Notes: generated by a model from the letters alone, not told the origin. DNA of 14,952 nucleotides from Clostridia bacterium (GCA_900751685.1 CAADSR010000079.1:1-14952), one strand, 5' to 3'; shown: positions 5,580-12,599, numbered from the stretch's first letter. Translations and numbers: made by a program.

Positions 5580-7160
5580 ATGAAAAAAATAATAAGCATC
5601 TTGATTTCAATAAGTGTCGTGTGCAGCATGGGGGTACTACCGGCATTAGCTTTAGGTGAAGATATCGAAATGACACCACAAGCAGCGGAAGACTATTGCG
5701 TATCCCAGACCATCACCTATGATATGATAGACGCCACTAATAAAAGCGGTATTTACGCAGATGCGGAACAAACATTCACGTTGTTTGTGTCACCATCAGA
5801 GACAGCACCGCAGCAGATCCTGGTGCAAAACGATCTAGTCCAGATACGAGACGGTGTAAAAGATGGCAGTATGCTGACCTGGAGCGAATGGAGGGTATTG
5901 AACAATCCTACAGTGCAAAATGATAATGCAGTCTATGTGGTCTGTGATGGAAATAATGACGCTGATAAGATCAATGCGGCGCTGGGTGAAAATGCCGACA
6001 CAAACACAATGAAAAGAACCATATACCTAGTTGGAGATTGTGTACTGAACGCTTCTAATTTGATTAATGGCACGAATGAGAAATATGTGATCAAGCCCTG
6101 CTCCAATGTGATATTTGATGGCACCTATTGTAACCAACTCACATGGGACGGCATTGTGGACGTTGATTTGTCCATCACCTACCGTATGTTCACCTTTATA
6201 AATGGTGAGTGCGGCTTCCGCAACTTGGACATAACTTATATCAATTCCGGAGCAGAGGGAGCAAATCCTGAATTTGTGTTGCAGTCACCATCTACAGGAG
6301 TAGATGCAAAATATACGATGGACCATATGTATATTTCCCACATGATGGGTCCTAATGCGCATTACATCAGGAAACTATTGTGTGTTTACAGTGCGCCGGC
6401 ATATATCAATGATGTAACATTTGATGATTTAGGATATAATAATTTTAATATCTTGCGTGCTAATCTAAAATTTACTGGTAAAAATACAGTGTTTACAAAT
6501 AATACATTTAAAAATTGTAAAGAAACATATGGTCCTTACCAAATGCCTTTTATTGAATTGGGAGATGAAGCTATTTTCCAGAATAATAAATTTGATACAG
6601 TCGGTGGTGATAATACCTGGAGATTTAGTATCGCAACCGGAGAACGAAGCCAAATTTCAGAAAATACATTTTATAAATGTAATGGTTTGGTAATTAACTC
6701 AAGAAACAATTCTTACATCACAAACAATACATTCCAAGATTGTACACTAGCTGGAGAATGCATTACAGGGGGAATATGGTCTAATGTATCACAAAATACA
6801 TTTATCTCTTGTACATGTAAAAATACTGTAATTGTAGTACTAAATGGGATGGTTTCTGGCAATACGATGATAAATGGAAAATTAGCAGACGGTATAACAA
6901 ATGGTATATTTATCACTGCGTTCCCAAACAGCCTGGGGTTTGTCCATATCAAAGACAATACATTGGTCTGTGACCCTCAAACGACTGGGTTATATTTATT
7001 AGACGTTGAAGATACTAACGATCCAACTTTAAGCGGATATGAAAATTGTGGAACAAGCATTATCACCGGAAATGCAACCACAGGCACGACCTTGGGGAAT
7101 CTCTTCTTATCCCCTAAAAGTATCGTAGCAAACAATATTGTGAATGGAGAGTCACAATAA
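5580..7160 (+). CDS. Secreted right-handed parallel beta-helix protein
   Basis: The 526-aa protein opens with a signal peptide: MKK, a hydrophobic core (ISILISISVVCSMGVL) and a likely cleavage after ALA at residue 24. The mature part has an N-terminal region (25-115), then about 330 residues of short Asn/Thr/Phe/Ile-rich coils. Repeats of the type NNTF-NC, ENTFYKCNGL, NNTFQDCTLAG, QNTFISCT and GNTMINGK lie at about 300-440 and are characteristic of pectate-lyase-like beta-helices. No LPxTG signal, C-terminal membrane anchor or clear cell-wall-binding domain is visible, so it may be released or held by other means. Catalytic residues of a polysaccharide lyase could not be picked out; adhesin or glycan-binding roles are equally possible. 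GGGAGG lies 5 bp before the ATG. Codon use is notably AT-rich, most of all from about 6420 to 6900, unlike its neighbours, suggesting acquisition or mosaicism. Confidence 0.82.
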   Translation: MKKIISILISISVVCSMGVLPALALGEDIEMTPQAAEDYCVSQTITYDMIDATNKSGIYADAEQTFTLFVSPSETAPQQILVQNDLVQIRDGVKDGSMLTWSEWRVLNNPTVQNDNAVYVVCDGNNDADKINAALGENADTNTMKRTIYLVGDCVLNASNLINGTNEKYVIKPCSNVIFDGTYCNQLTWDGIVDVDLSITYRMFTFINGECGFRNLDITYINSGAEGANPEFVLQSPSTGVDAKYTMDHMYISHMMGPNAHYIRKLLCVYSAPAYINDVTFDDLGYNNFNILRANLKFTGKNTVFTNNTFKNCKETYGPYQMPFIELGDEAIFQNNKFDTVGGDNTWRFSIATGERSQISENTFYKCNGLVINSRNNSYITNNTFQDCTLAGECITGGIWSNVSQNTFISCTCKNTVIVVLNGMVSGNTMINGKLADGITNGIFITAFPNSLGFVHIKDNTLVCDPQTTGLYLLDVEDTNDPTLSGYENCGTSIITGNATTGTTLGNLFLSPKSIVANNIVNGESQ

Positions 7161-7187
7161 AGTGTGCTAAAAAACCGTGAACATAAC

Positions 7188-7221
7188 AAAGAGCTGATAA
7201 TCAGATTATCAGCTCTTTTTT
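7188..7221 (+). terminator. Intrinsic terminator of the beta-helix gene
   Basis: A perfect 13-bp stem (7188-7200 with 7206-7218) has a five-base loop and a six-T tail. It is a diverged version of the tgl terminator at 5239-5273. Confidence 0.93.
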
Positions 7222-7252
7222 GGTTTTATTCTTAAATACAATAAGCCGCATA
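7213..7252. repeat. 40-bp direct repeat, copy 2
   Basis: This is the partner of 5265-5304, with one difference. Here the complement continues into recognisable ATPase C-terminal coding sequence (GNVGSIPLYAAYCI), so this copy is probably the ancestral setting of the repeat. Confidence 0.9.
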
Positions 7253-7551
7253 CAAAGGGATGGAGCCGACATTTCCGGCTTGGCCAAAATTCTTTGTTGA
7301 GAGCCGCAGGCCTATTTCCGGCTTATACAAAAGATTCTGGGTCTCCCTGGTAGGATCTCTTCCCCGGTATAGCTTTTTAAAAACCGTATGACCCTTTCAG
7401 GAGAAATGTTTTCATCAAAATAAGACGCTACCTGGATATTCGTCTCCAAATTGATATAGACGGTGTTCTTATAATACCTCTCCCCAAATTCCAAAAGGAT
7501 ATAGGTCTTTTAAAACAATTTTTTTAAATATGAAATCTTAAAACAAAACAT
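7232..7551 (-). pseudogene. Degraded DUF4143-type AAA ATPase gene, internally deleted
   Basis: On the minus strand, AAGGAGG and an ATG (7549-7551) lead into 13 codons and a TAA. Then come KTYILLEFGERYYKNTVYIN and further residues to FLKSYTGEEILPG (about 7505-7345), which match the start of AAA_14/DUF4143 ATPases just after the Walker A lysine-threonine. A short frameshifted stretch is followed in another frame (7324 to 7232) by KPEIGLRLSTKNFG and GNVGSIPLYAAYCI-stop, the typical C-terminal end of the same family. Intact members are about 400 aa. Here only about 90 recognisable codons remain, with an in-frame stop, a frameshift and a large deletion of the Walker B region and the DUF4143 domain. 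The family assignment rests on remembered motifs of these abundant, poorly understood ATPases. Non-functional. Confidence 0.75.
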
Positions 7552-7601
7552 GTACCTCCTTAAAACCACCTTAATAATGCTTTCAAAAGCGGTGCAAATT
7601 T

Positions 7602-7639
7602 TGTTTAACTTTGTTTGATTATGTTGACAAAGTTAAACA
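7602..7639. promoter_or_regulatory. 13-bp inverted repeat over the promoter of the small regulator (candidate operator)
   Basis: TGTTTAACTTTGT (7602-7614) and its exact complement ACAAAGTTAAACA (7627-7639) are 12 bp apart. The right arm covers the last bases of the -35 box and the first part of the spacer. Half-site centres are 25 bp apart, about two and a half helical turns. This fits cooperative binding by a dimeric regulator, most simply the ribbon-helix-helix protein encoded just downstream. Confidence 0.6.
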
Positions 7640-7651
7640 TTGTGATATTAT
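7624..7651 (+). promoter_or_regulatory. Promoter of the ribbon-helix-helix gene
   Basis: TTGACA (7624-7629) and TATTAT (7646-7651) have a 16-bp spacer and lie 26 bp before the TTG start. The inverted-repeat arm at 7627-7639 overlaps it. Confidence 0.7.
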
Positions 7652-7677
7652 GGGTTTGTATGTTAGGAGGTGGCATT

Positions 7678-7863
7678 TTGGCTGACAAAAAGGATTGTCG
7701 TATTGCCATGCGTTTGTCTGAAAATCTATACAAGGAAATTGATAGAACCGTAGAATTGTTTAGAGATAAGACAAAGGTAGAGGTGAGCAGGACAACCATT
7801 GTGACATCTGCAATAACCGAAGGATTAAAGGTTTTACAAAAGCAGATCAACGATGAAAAATAA
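7678..7863 (+). CDS. Small ribbon-helix-helix-like DNA-binding protein
   Basis: The protein is 61 aa from TTG at 7678, a start chosen because AGGAGG (7665-7670) is 7 bp upstream; the open frame before it runs through the promoter. The layout is that of a ribbon-helix-helix regulator: a strand with alternating residues (CRIAMRLSENL, 7-17), helix A (YKEIDRTVELFRDK, 18-31), then VSRTTIVTSAITEGLKVLQKQ (37-57), the usual second helix with its 'S-T-IV--AI-EGL' pattern. Such proteins often autoregulate plasmid, toxin-antitoxin or mobile-element genes. The perfect inverted repeat over its promoter supports autoregulation. No toxin-like partner overlaps it; the next gene begins 144 bp downstream. RHH family by eye, not by search. 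Confidence 0.75.
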   Translation: MADKKDCRIAMRLSENLYKEIDRTVELFRDKTKVEVSRTTIVTSAITEGLKVLQKQINDEK

Positions 7864-7867
7864 AAAA

Positions 7868-7905
7868 GAGAAGCGGCTTCCCCCAACAAGGACACGCCAC
7901 TTCTC
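7868..7905 (+). other. Hairpin just after the small regulator
   Basis: Ten-base arms (GAGAAGCGGC and GCCACTTCTC) pair with one C/A mismatch around an 18-base loop, five bases after the stop codon. No T-run follows, so it is a poor intrinsic terminator; it may only stabilise the mRNA end. Confidence 0.35.
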
Positions 7906-8007
7906 CCCAGCACAACTATCTAAAAGATAGGAGTACATAAATATTATACACGATGTGCGCACTATTTTCAAGGGGTTGTGACTACTTTTATAGAAAGGGT
8001 AATAAAA

Positions 8008-8316
8008 ATGCTGAATAGCTTTGAAACCAACTTCCAGATCCTCATTGAGGAAATGATCAACGACGCACATGTCCGTTTGAACCATCAAGACCGTGAATAC
8101 AAAGAAAAATCAAGCCGGATGGCGCAAATTTACGAAGAATTAGACACACTGCTTGAAAATAAGACCACAAAGCCAACCTCCCACCATTGGGAGCTAGTGC
8201 GGGAATACCTTGACTTAGATTTAGAAACATACTATCCGGAGCATACCGCAACCTACATTCAAGCCCTATTTGATTGTATGGGCTTACTCGCCAGGCTCGG
8301 GTGGATAAAACAATAG
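8008..8316 (+). CDS. Small helical protein of unknown function
   Basis: The protein is 102 aa from ATG at 8008, which follows GAAAGGG by 7 bp. It looks entirely alpha-helical, without signal peptide or membrane segment: FETNFQILIEEMINDAHVRL, then YKEKSSRMAQIYEELDTLLE, then WELVREYLDLDLE and TYIQALFDCMGLLARLGWI. The plan of a leading 'F-L-EEM---A' helix, a charged coiled-coil-like middle and a C-terminal 'Y-QG--D---L---LG' helix resembles small proteins seen near mobile elements and phage-like regions of Firmicutes, for example DUF6809-like families. That match is tentative. It lies downstream of the ribbon-helix-helix gene in the accessory patch and may share its transcript. No function is proposed. 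Confidence 0.7.
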   Translation: MLNSFETNFQILIEEMINDAHVRLNHQDREYKEKSSRMAQIYEELDTLLENKTTKPTSHHWELVREYLDLDLETYYPEHTATYIQALFDCMGLLARLGWIKQ

Positions 8317-8324
8317 CAATGTAC

Positions 8325-8358
8325 AAAGAACCGTTACAGATTGTTGTAACAGTTCTTT
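8325..8358. terminator. Hairpin between convergent genes (weak bidirectional terminator)
   Basis: AAAGAAC-C-GTTACA pairs with TGTAAC-A-GTTCTTT with one mismatch around GATTGT. The T-run is only three on + and three on minus, so termination would be weak. Confidence 0.6.
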
Positions 8359-8421
8359 AATGCGCAAGCATTTTGTCTACACATTTTAAAAGGATTGTTT
8401 TGCGCCATTCTTTTGCATTTT

Positions 8422-9003
8422 TTAAAGAAAAAGGCCAACAGCACAATAAACAAGCAAAAGCGCCATAATTGCATTGACCAGTCTTGTATGCTTTGAGAAG
8501 AATTTACAAAATACCGCTCCGAATAAAGCCCATATAAAAGAACTAGAAGCACCGATCAGGGATAATATGACAGTGAACCCTATCAACGCCATAACAGAAT
8601 GATAGACCGGTAAAATATAGAGTGACATCGCTGTAATGGCATAAATGTAGATCTTAGGATTCGCAAATTGCAATACCATGCCTGAAAAGAAGCTTGCCTC
8701 CCTCCCACCACCGACACTTAATTCCCTAGGACTTTTGCAGACCTTCCATGCAAGGTACAGCATATAAGCAGCACCCAATACCTGCATAACAATTTTTACT
8801 TCTGACATAAACGAGTAAAGTGTTGCACTAAAAGCAGTGCAGGCAGACATAATTATTACAAACCCAGCCAGTATGCCCAGGTTAAAACAAACGCTCCCCC
8901 GGAACCCGAGCCGTATTGCATTGCTCATAGAGAGCAAATTATTCGCTCCCGGCGTGTATGCGGTAATAAAACAATAAATTATAAAATCATATAAATGAAA
9001 CAT
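8422..9003 (-). CDS. LysE/RhtB-family amino-acid exporter
   Basis: This 193-aa membrane protein has about six hydrophobic segments and the family hallmarks: TPGANNLLSMSNAIRLGFRG near the N-terminus (17-36), the central YMLYLAWKVCKSP (80-92), and FFSGMVLQFANPKIYIY (105-121), where the NPK loop follows a helix. LysE/RhtB proteins export lysine, arginine, threonine, homoserine lactone or cysteine-type metabolites by proton exchange. AGAGG lies 7 bp before the ATG. The gene is divergent from the XRE-cupin regulator at 9225 with a 221-bp gap. That arrangement recurs for this exporter type, so the regulator probably controls it. The substrate is not determinable here. Confidence 0.92.
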   Translation of the reverse strand: MFHLYDFIIYCFITAYTPGANNLLSMSNAIRLGFRGSVCFNLGILAGFVIIMSACTAFSATLYSFMSEVKIVMQVLGAAYMLYLAWKVCKSPRELSVGGGREASFFSGMVLQFANPKIYIYAITAMSLYILPVYHSVMALIGFTVILSLIGASSSFIWALFGAVFCKFFSKHTRLVNAIMALLLVYCAVGLFL

Positions 9004-9157
9004 ATCCAGCCTCTTTCTATTTTAATAAGGATCAATAACTGCTTATGAAACTCACAAGCAGAATGAAGCTAATGTACTTTCTTTCAAATCCTAAATAAAA
9101 CCCCCTTTCCTCTTTACAAATTCAGTTTTGAGTAGTATAATGGTATAAAATGAACAA

Positions 9158-9177
9158 TATATCGTACGTACAATATA
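9158..9177. promoter_or_regulatory. 20-bp imperfect palindrome in the exporter/regulator gap (candidate operator)
   Basis: TATATCGTAC pairs with GTACAATATA at nine of ten positions around the perfect core GTACGTAC (9164-9171). It lies where the -35 box of the regulator's promoter would be and between the two divergent genes, as expected for a site controlling both. Confidence 0.5.
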
Positions 9178-9192
9178 ATAATACATCTAGTA

Positions 9193-9201
9193 TGATATAA
9201 T
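9193..9201 (+). promoter_or_regulatory. Extended -10 promoter of the XRE-cupin regulator
   Basis: TGA-TATAAT is an extended -10 with a perfect hexamer (9196-9201). No good -35 exists at the right distance; that position is covered by the palindrome at 9158-9177. This suggests a promoter that depends on, or is blocked by, the bound regulator. Confidence 0.6.
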
Positions 9202-9224
9202 GTCAATAGGAAGGAGCGTTTTTT

Positions 9225-9776
9225 TTGAATCAAATGAATATGATCATTGCCAAAAACATAAGAAAACTGCGTGAAAAAAACAAATTAAGCATGGATAACC
9301 TTGCAAACCTGAGCGGTGTTAGCAGGAGTATGCTTGCGCAAATCGAACGCGGTGATGCAAACCCGACAATATCAACACTTTGGAAAATTTCTAATGGGAT
9401 GAAGGTCCCGTTTGACGCTTTGACTGTCCGCCCTAAAAACCCATATGAGATTGTAAGAACAGCAGAGCTTCACCCCTTGCTCGAAGATGGGGGAAAGGTA
9501 AAAAACTACTCCCTTTTTCCGGACGATGAAGGCCGCAGATTTGCAGTATATTATCTGGAATTAGACCCAGGCAGTTATTGGGAATCAGAGCCGCATCTAA
9601 GGGGGACGACTGAATTTATTACAATATTTGCAGGTAAAATCGAACTATACGCTGACAAACAAACATTTGCCATTGAGCAGGGGGAAAGCATAAAATTTAA
9701 AGCCGATACAAATCATTCCTACAAAAACATTGGGAATGAACCTGCAATTTTGCATATGATTCTTTTCAATCCTTGA
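9225..9776 (+). CDS. XRE-family regulator with C-terminal cupin sensor domain
   Basis: The protein is 183 aa, the usual size for this class. A lambda-repressor-type helix-turn-helix lies at about 8-65 (IRKLREKNKLSMDNLANLSG, then RSMLAQIERGDANPTISTLW). A cupin barrel lies at about 105-182 (YYLELDPGSYWESEPH, EFITIFAGKIELYA, FAIEQGESIKFKADTNHSY). Cupin-fused XRE proteins sense small molecules such as amino acids and control nearby transport or catabolism. The start is TTG at 9225, 8 bp after AAGGAG; the ATG at 9234 would be 17 bp away. It is divergent from the LysE-type exporter, its likely target, with a palindrome between them. Confidence 0.93.
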   Translation: MNQMNMIIAKNIRKLREKNKLSMDNLANLSGVSRSMLAQIERGDANPTISTLWKISNGMKVPFDALTVRPKNPYEIVRTAELHPLLEDGGKVKNYSLFPDDEGRRFAVYYLELDPGSYWESEPHLRGTTEFITIFAGKIELYADKQTFAIEQGESIKFKADTNHSYKNIGNEPAILHMILFNP

Positions 9777-9795
9777 TTGTGCCTTATACAAAAAA

Positions 9796-9835
9796 AAGAG
9801 GCTGTATCATAATTTTTATGGTGATACAGCCTCTT
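9796..9835 (-). terminator. Terminator of the NSS transporter, shared with the convergent regulator
   Basis: A perfect 14-bp stem (9796-9809 with 9822-9835) encloses a 12-base loop. On the minus strand it is followed by seven or eight U (the complement of the A-run up to 9797), ideal for the NSS gene ending at 9854. On + the tail CTTCTCTTA is poorer but may still end the XRE-cupin transcript. Confidence 0.9.
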
Positions 9836-9853
9836 CTCTTATTTGAGTTAAAC

Positions 9854-11182
9854 TTATTTTACGATCCCCGTTGCAGATAATAAAACGACTACGATCGCAA
9901 TAGGGGCGGCATATTTGATTACAAACGTCCAGATCCCTTTTAAAGGGAATCTGAATTTTCCTTGGTTCCTGATTTCTTCCACGGCATTTTTGGGCTTCCA
10001 GATATAGCCGATAAAGATGCACATCAGGATCCCGCCCACCGGCATCAGGATATTCGACGCGGTAAAATCAAACAGGTCAAAGACTGTTTTCCCAAAAAGC
10101 TTGAAGTCTGCCAGGATCCCTTGAGAAAGGGCGCAAGGAGCGGCAAACAGAGCAATTACACAGGTCAGGCCGATAACGGCTTTTTTCCGGCTGATCTTCT
10201 TTTCTTCCACCAGATAGGCAATGATCACCTCATACATAGAAATCGCTGAAGTCACTGCCGCAAAAAATAATAAGATGAAAAATAGGATGCCAAAGACCCG
10301 GCCAAAGGGCATACTTTCAAATACGGCCGGAAGGGTGATAAAGGTCAGGCTGGGGCCTTCGGTGGGCGCAAACCCAAAAGAGAACACCGCTGGCAAGATT
10401 GCAAAGCCTCCCAGCATCGCCACAATGGAGTCCAGCAGAGGGACATAAAACGCTGTCTTTTGCAGGTTTTCTTTTTTATCGATATAGCTTCCATAGGTAA
10501 TAAGCGTCCCCATCCCCACACTTAGGGAGAAAAAGGCCTGCCCCAGGGCCGCAACCACTGTATGGCTCGTGACTTTTGAAAAATCAGGTTTCAGAAAAAA
10601 CCTGACCCCCTCCATCGCATTGGGCAGCGTCAGGGAACGGACGACCAAGACCAGCAAGATCACAAACAGCATCGGCATCATAAACTTGCTTGCCTTTTCG
10701 ATGCCGTGGGCGATCCCCCGGTACACAATGAATGCGGTGATCAATAAAAATAAGATCTGGCAGCCTATACTTTGCCAGGGGGACGCTGTAAATTGTGAAA
10801 AATACAGCGCAGGATCCCCCGAAACACCGGTGGTCAAATAGGCCAGCATATAACGGACGGTCCAGCCGCCCACAGCGCTATAAAAACAAATGATCAAAAA
10901 CCCTGTGATGATGCCCAGCGTCCCGACCTTTGCAAACTTAGGGCTGACCGAGCGGTAAGCTCCATATACGTTCTTTTGAGTCGCCCGGCCGATCACCATC
11001 TCCCCCAAAATCACCGATAAGCCTATGGTGAATAAAAAGGCCAGATAAATCAGCACAAAGGCGCCGCCGCCATTTTTACCGACAATATAAGGGAATTTCC
11101 ACAGATTCCCCAATCCTACAGCCGAGCCGGCGGCTGCTAATATAAATCCAATCCCCGAGGACCATTTTTCACGCTCTTTCAC
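9854..11182 (-). CDS. Sodium:neurotransmitter symporter family amino-acid transporter (intact)
   Basis: This 442-aa protein imports an amino acid with sodium across the cytoplasmic membrane. It has the length of the 11-helix bacterial NSS type. TM1 carries SAVGLGNLWKFPY (20-32), whose unwound centre binds sodium and substrate. GGG follows at 38-40, TM3 ends at SAVGGW (102-107), TM6 carries SLSVGMGTLITYGSYI (219-234), and TM8 has AVTSAISMYE (309-318) for the second sodium site. The start is GTG at 11182, five bases after GGGGAG. It lies 123 bp downstream of tyrS on the same strand. Because characterised relatives include a tyrosine transporter (Tyt1 of Fusobacterium), tyrosine is a reasonable guess for the substrate, but it is inferred only from this neighbour. 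It is a paralogue of the broken gene at 1-1246. Confidence 0.95.
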   Translation of the reverse strand: MKEREKWSSGIGFILAAAGSAVGLGNLWKFPYIVGKNGGGAFVLIYLAFLFTIGLSVILGEMVIGRATQKNVYGAYRSVSPKFAKVGTLGIITGFLIICFYSAVGGWTVRYMLAYLTTGVSGDPALYFSQFTASPWQSIGCQILFLLITAFIVYRGIAHGIEKASKFMMPMLFVILLVLVVRSLTLPNAMEGVRFFLKPDFSKVTSHTVVAALGQAFFSLSVGMGTLITYGSYIDKKENLQKTAFYVPLLDSIVAMLGGFAILPAVFSFGFAPTEGPSLTFITLPAVFESMPFGRVFGILFFILLFFAAVTSAISMYEVIIAYLVEEKKISRKKAVIGLTCVIALFAAPCALSQGILADFKLFGKTVFDLFDFTASNILMPVGGILMCIFIGYIWKPKNAVEEIRNQGKFRFPLKGIWTFVIKYAAPIAIVVVLLSATGIVK

Positions 11183-11220
11183 GCCATCTCCCCTGCTTTC
11201 TGTTTCGATTCTAAAAATGA

Positions 11221-11254
11221 AAAACGCACATAAAAATTATTTTATGTACGTTTT
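11221..11254 (-). terminator. Hairpin between tyrS and the transporter (terminator or attenuator)
   Basis: The arms AAAACG-C-ACATAAAA and TTTTATGT-A-CGTTTT pair over 14 bp with one mismatch around ATTA. On the minus strand the stem is followed by TTTTTC-ATTTTT. It is 51 bp after tyrS and 38 bp before the transporter start, too close to leave room for a transporter promoter after it. Partial readthrough from tyrS is therefore likely. Confidence 0.6.
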
Positions 11255-11305
11255 CAGTTTAAAACTTATTTCTACCTTATTTTCAGCAAGCTTTTGATCC
11301 CTGCC

Positions 11306-12535
11306 TTATTGCTCTAATACCACACGGTGGAAGGTTTTCTTTCCTTTTTTGATTACCATTCCATCTCCGCCAAACATAGCTGCAGTGACCGTTTGGTTTG
11401 GGTCAGTGATTTTTTCATCATTGATCGCCAATCCATTTTGCTGGACTAAGCGTCTTGCTTCTCCTTTGGATGGTAACAGCCCGATTTTTACTAACAAGTC
11501 CAGAACGCCCATGCCTTCCGCTTCACTGGCCGGCAGGGTACTGGTGGGCATATCGGCGCTGACCGCTCCCTTTGCAAAAACTTCCTCTGAGACCCGCTTT
11601 GCTTTTTCGGCCTCTTCTTCCCCATGAACCAGCTTCGTCACTTCATATGCTAAACGGCGTTTCGCTTCATTCAGCTCTTTGCCTTCCCACTGTTCCATTT
11701 GGCGGATCTCATCCATTGGGACAAAGGTCAAAAGCTTTAAGCAATTGATCACATCCCCATCCTGGACATTGACCCAGTACTGGTAAAACTCATATGGGGT
11801 CGTCCTATTGGGGTCAAGCCATACGGCGCCGCTGGCAGTCTTGCCCATCTTCTTGCCCTCGCTGTTGGTCAGCAGGGTGAAGGTCATGCCGTACACCTGC
11901 TTCTGGTCTTTCCGGCGGCACAGGTCGATCCCGCCAAGGATATTGCTCCACTGGTCATCCCCGCCCAGCTCGATCTTACAACCGTATTCCCGGCTGAGCA
12001 TCAGGAAGTCATAGCTTTGCATCAGCATATAGTTAAATTCCAAAAATGACAGGCCCTTTTCCAAACGCTGCTTAAAGCATTCAAAGGTCAGCATTTTATT
12101 GACGGAAAAACAAGAGCCGATGTCTCTTAAAAATTCAATATAATTCAAACCACGCAGCCAGTCTGCGTTATTGACCATGACTGCTTTCCCTTCGGAAAAG
12201 TCGATCACGCTGGACAATTGCTTTTTAAAACAGTCGCAATTATGATTGATGGTGTCTACCGTCATCATTTGGCGCATATCCGTCCGGCCGCTGGGGTCTC
12301 CCACCATCCCGGTTCCGCCGCCCACTAAGGCGATCGGCCGGTGTCCATAATTTTGCATATGGCGCATGACCACCATTTGAAGGAAATGGCCTACATGAAG
12401 GCTGTCCGCTGTCGGGTCAAACCCAATATAAAACGTTACCTTTTCCTTCCCCAGAAGCTCACGGATCTCTTCTTCATGGGTGGTCTGGGCAATCAGCCCA
12501 CGCTCTTTCAGCACGTCAAATACATTTTCACTCAA
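11306..12535 (-). CDS. tyrS: Tyrosyl-tRNA synthetase
   Basis: TyrS charges tRNA-Tyr with tyrosine using ATP. The 409 residues contain the class I signatures: HVGH (47-50, the HIGH box) in FDPTADSLHVGHFLQ, KMGKT (229-233, the KMSKS loop), and the tyrosine pocket blocks MLMQSYDF (170-177) and GGDDQWSN (191-198). A C-terminal S4 RNA-binding domain covers about 343-409 (LLPSKGEARRLVQQNGLAIN). The start is set at TTG (12533-12535), because AGGAGG lies nine bases before it; the TTG six codons earlier overlaps that ribosome site. Use of TTG on an essential gene may lower expression. It has its own promoter and a short hairpin leader but no T-box of the kind common on Firmicute tyrS genes. Confidence 0.96.
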   Translation of the reverse strand: MSENVFDVLKERGLIAQTTHEEEIRELLGKEKVTFYIGFDPTADSLHVGHFLQMVVMRHMQNYGHRPIALVGGGTGMVGDPSGRTDMRQMMTVDTINHNCDCFKKQLSSVIDFSEGKAVMVNNADWLRGLNYIEFLRDIGSCFSVNKMLTFECFKQRLEKGLSFLEFNYMLMQSYDFLMLSREYGCKIELGGDDQWSNILGGIDLCRRKDQKQVYGMTFTLLTNSEGKKMGKTASGAVWLDPNRTTPYEFYQYWVNVQDGDVINCLKLLTFVPMDEIRQMEQWEGKELNEAKRRLAYEVTKLVHGEEEAEKAKRVSEEVFAKGAVSADMPTSTLPASEAEGMGVLDLLVKIGLLPSKGEARRLVQQNGLAINDEKITDPNQTVTAAMFGGDGMVIKKGKKTFHRVVLEQ

Positions 12536-12559
12536 TTTTCTGTTCCTCCTCAAAATGTT

Positions 12560-12599
12560 GCCTGTTTTACCGCAAACCCCCGGTAAAACGATTTCAGGC
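12560..12599 (-). promoter_or_regulatory. Leader hairpin of tyrS
   Basis: In the transcript, GTTTTACC and GGTAAAAC form a perfect 8-bp stem with loop GGGGGTTTGC. GCCT and AGGC extend it after a 6-base bulge. It ends about ten bases before the ribosome site. It is much shorter than a T-box and lacks the T-box sequence, so any role in control would be by another mechanism. Confidence 0.45.

Noticed and set aside
7678..8316. Classic toxin-antitoxin pair (RHH antitoxin plus toxin)
   Set aside because: The genes are 144 bp apart with no overlap, and the 102-aa protein shows no known toxin motif such as RelE, Fic or PIN.
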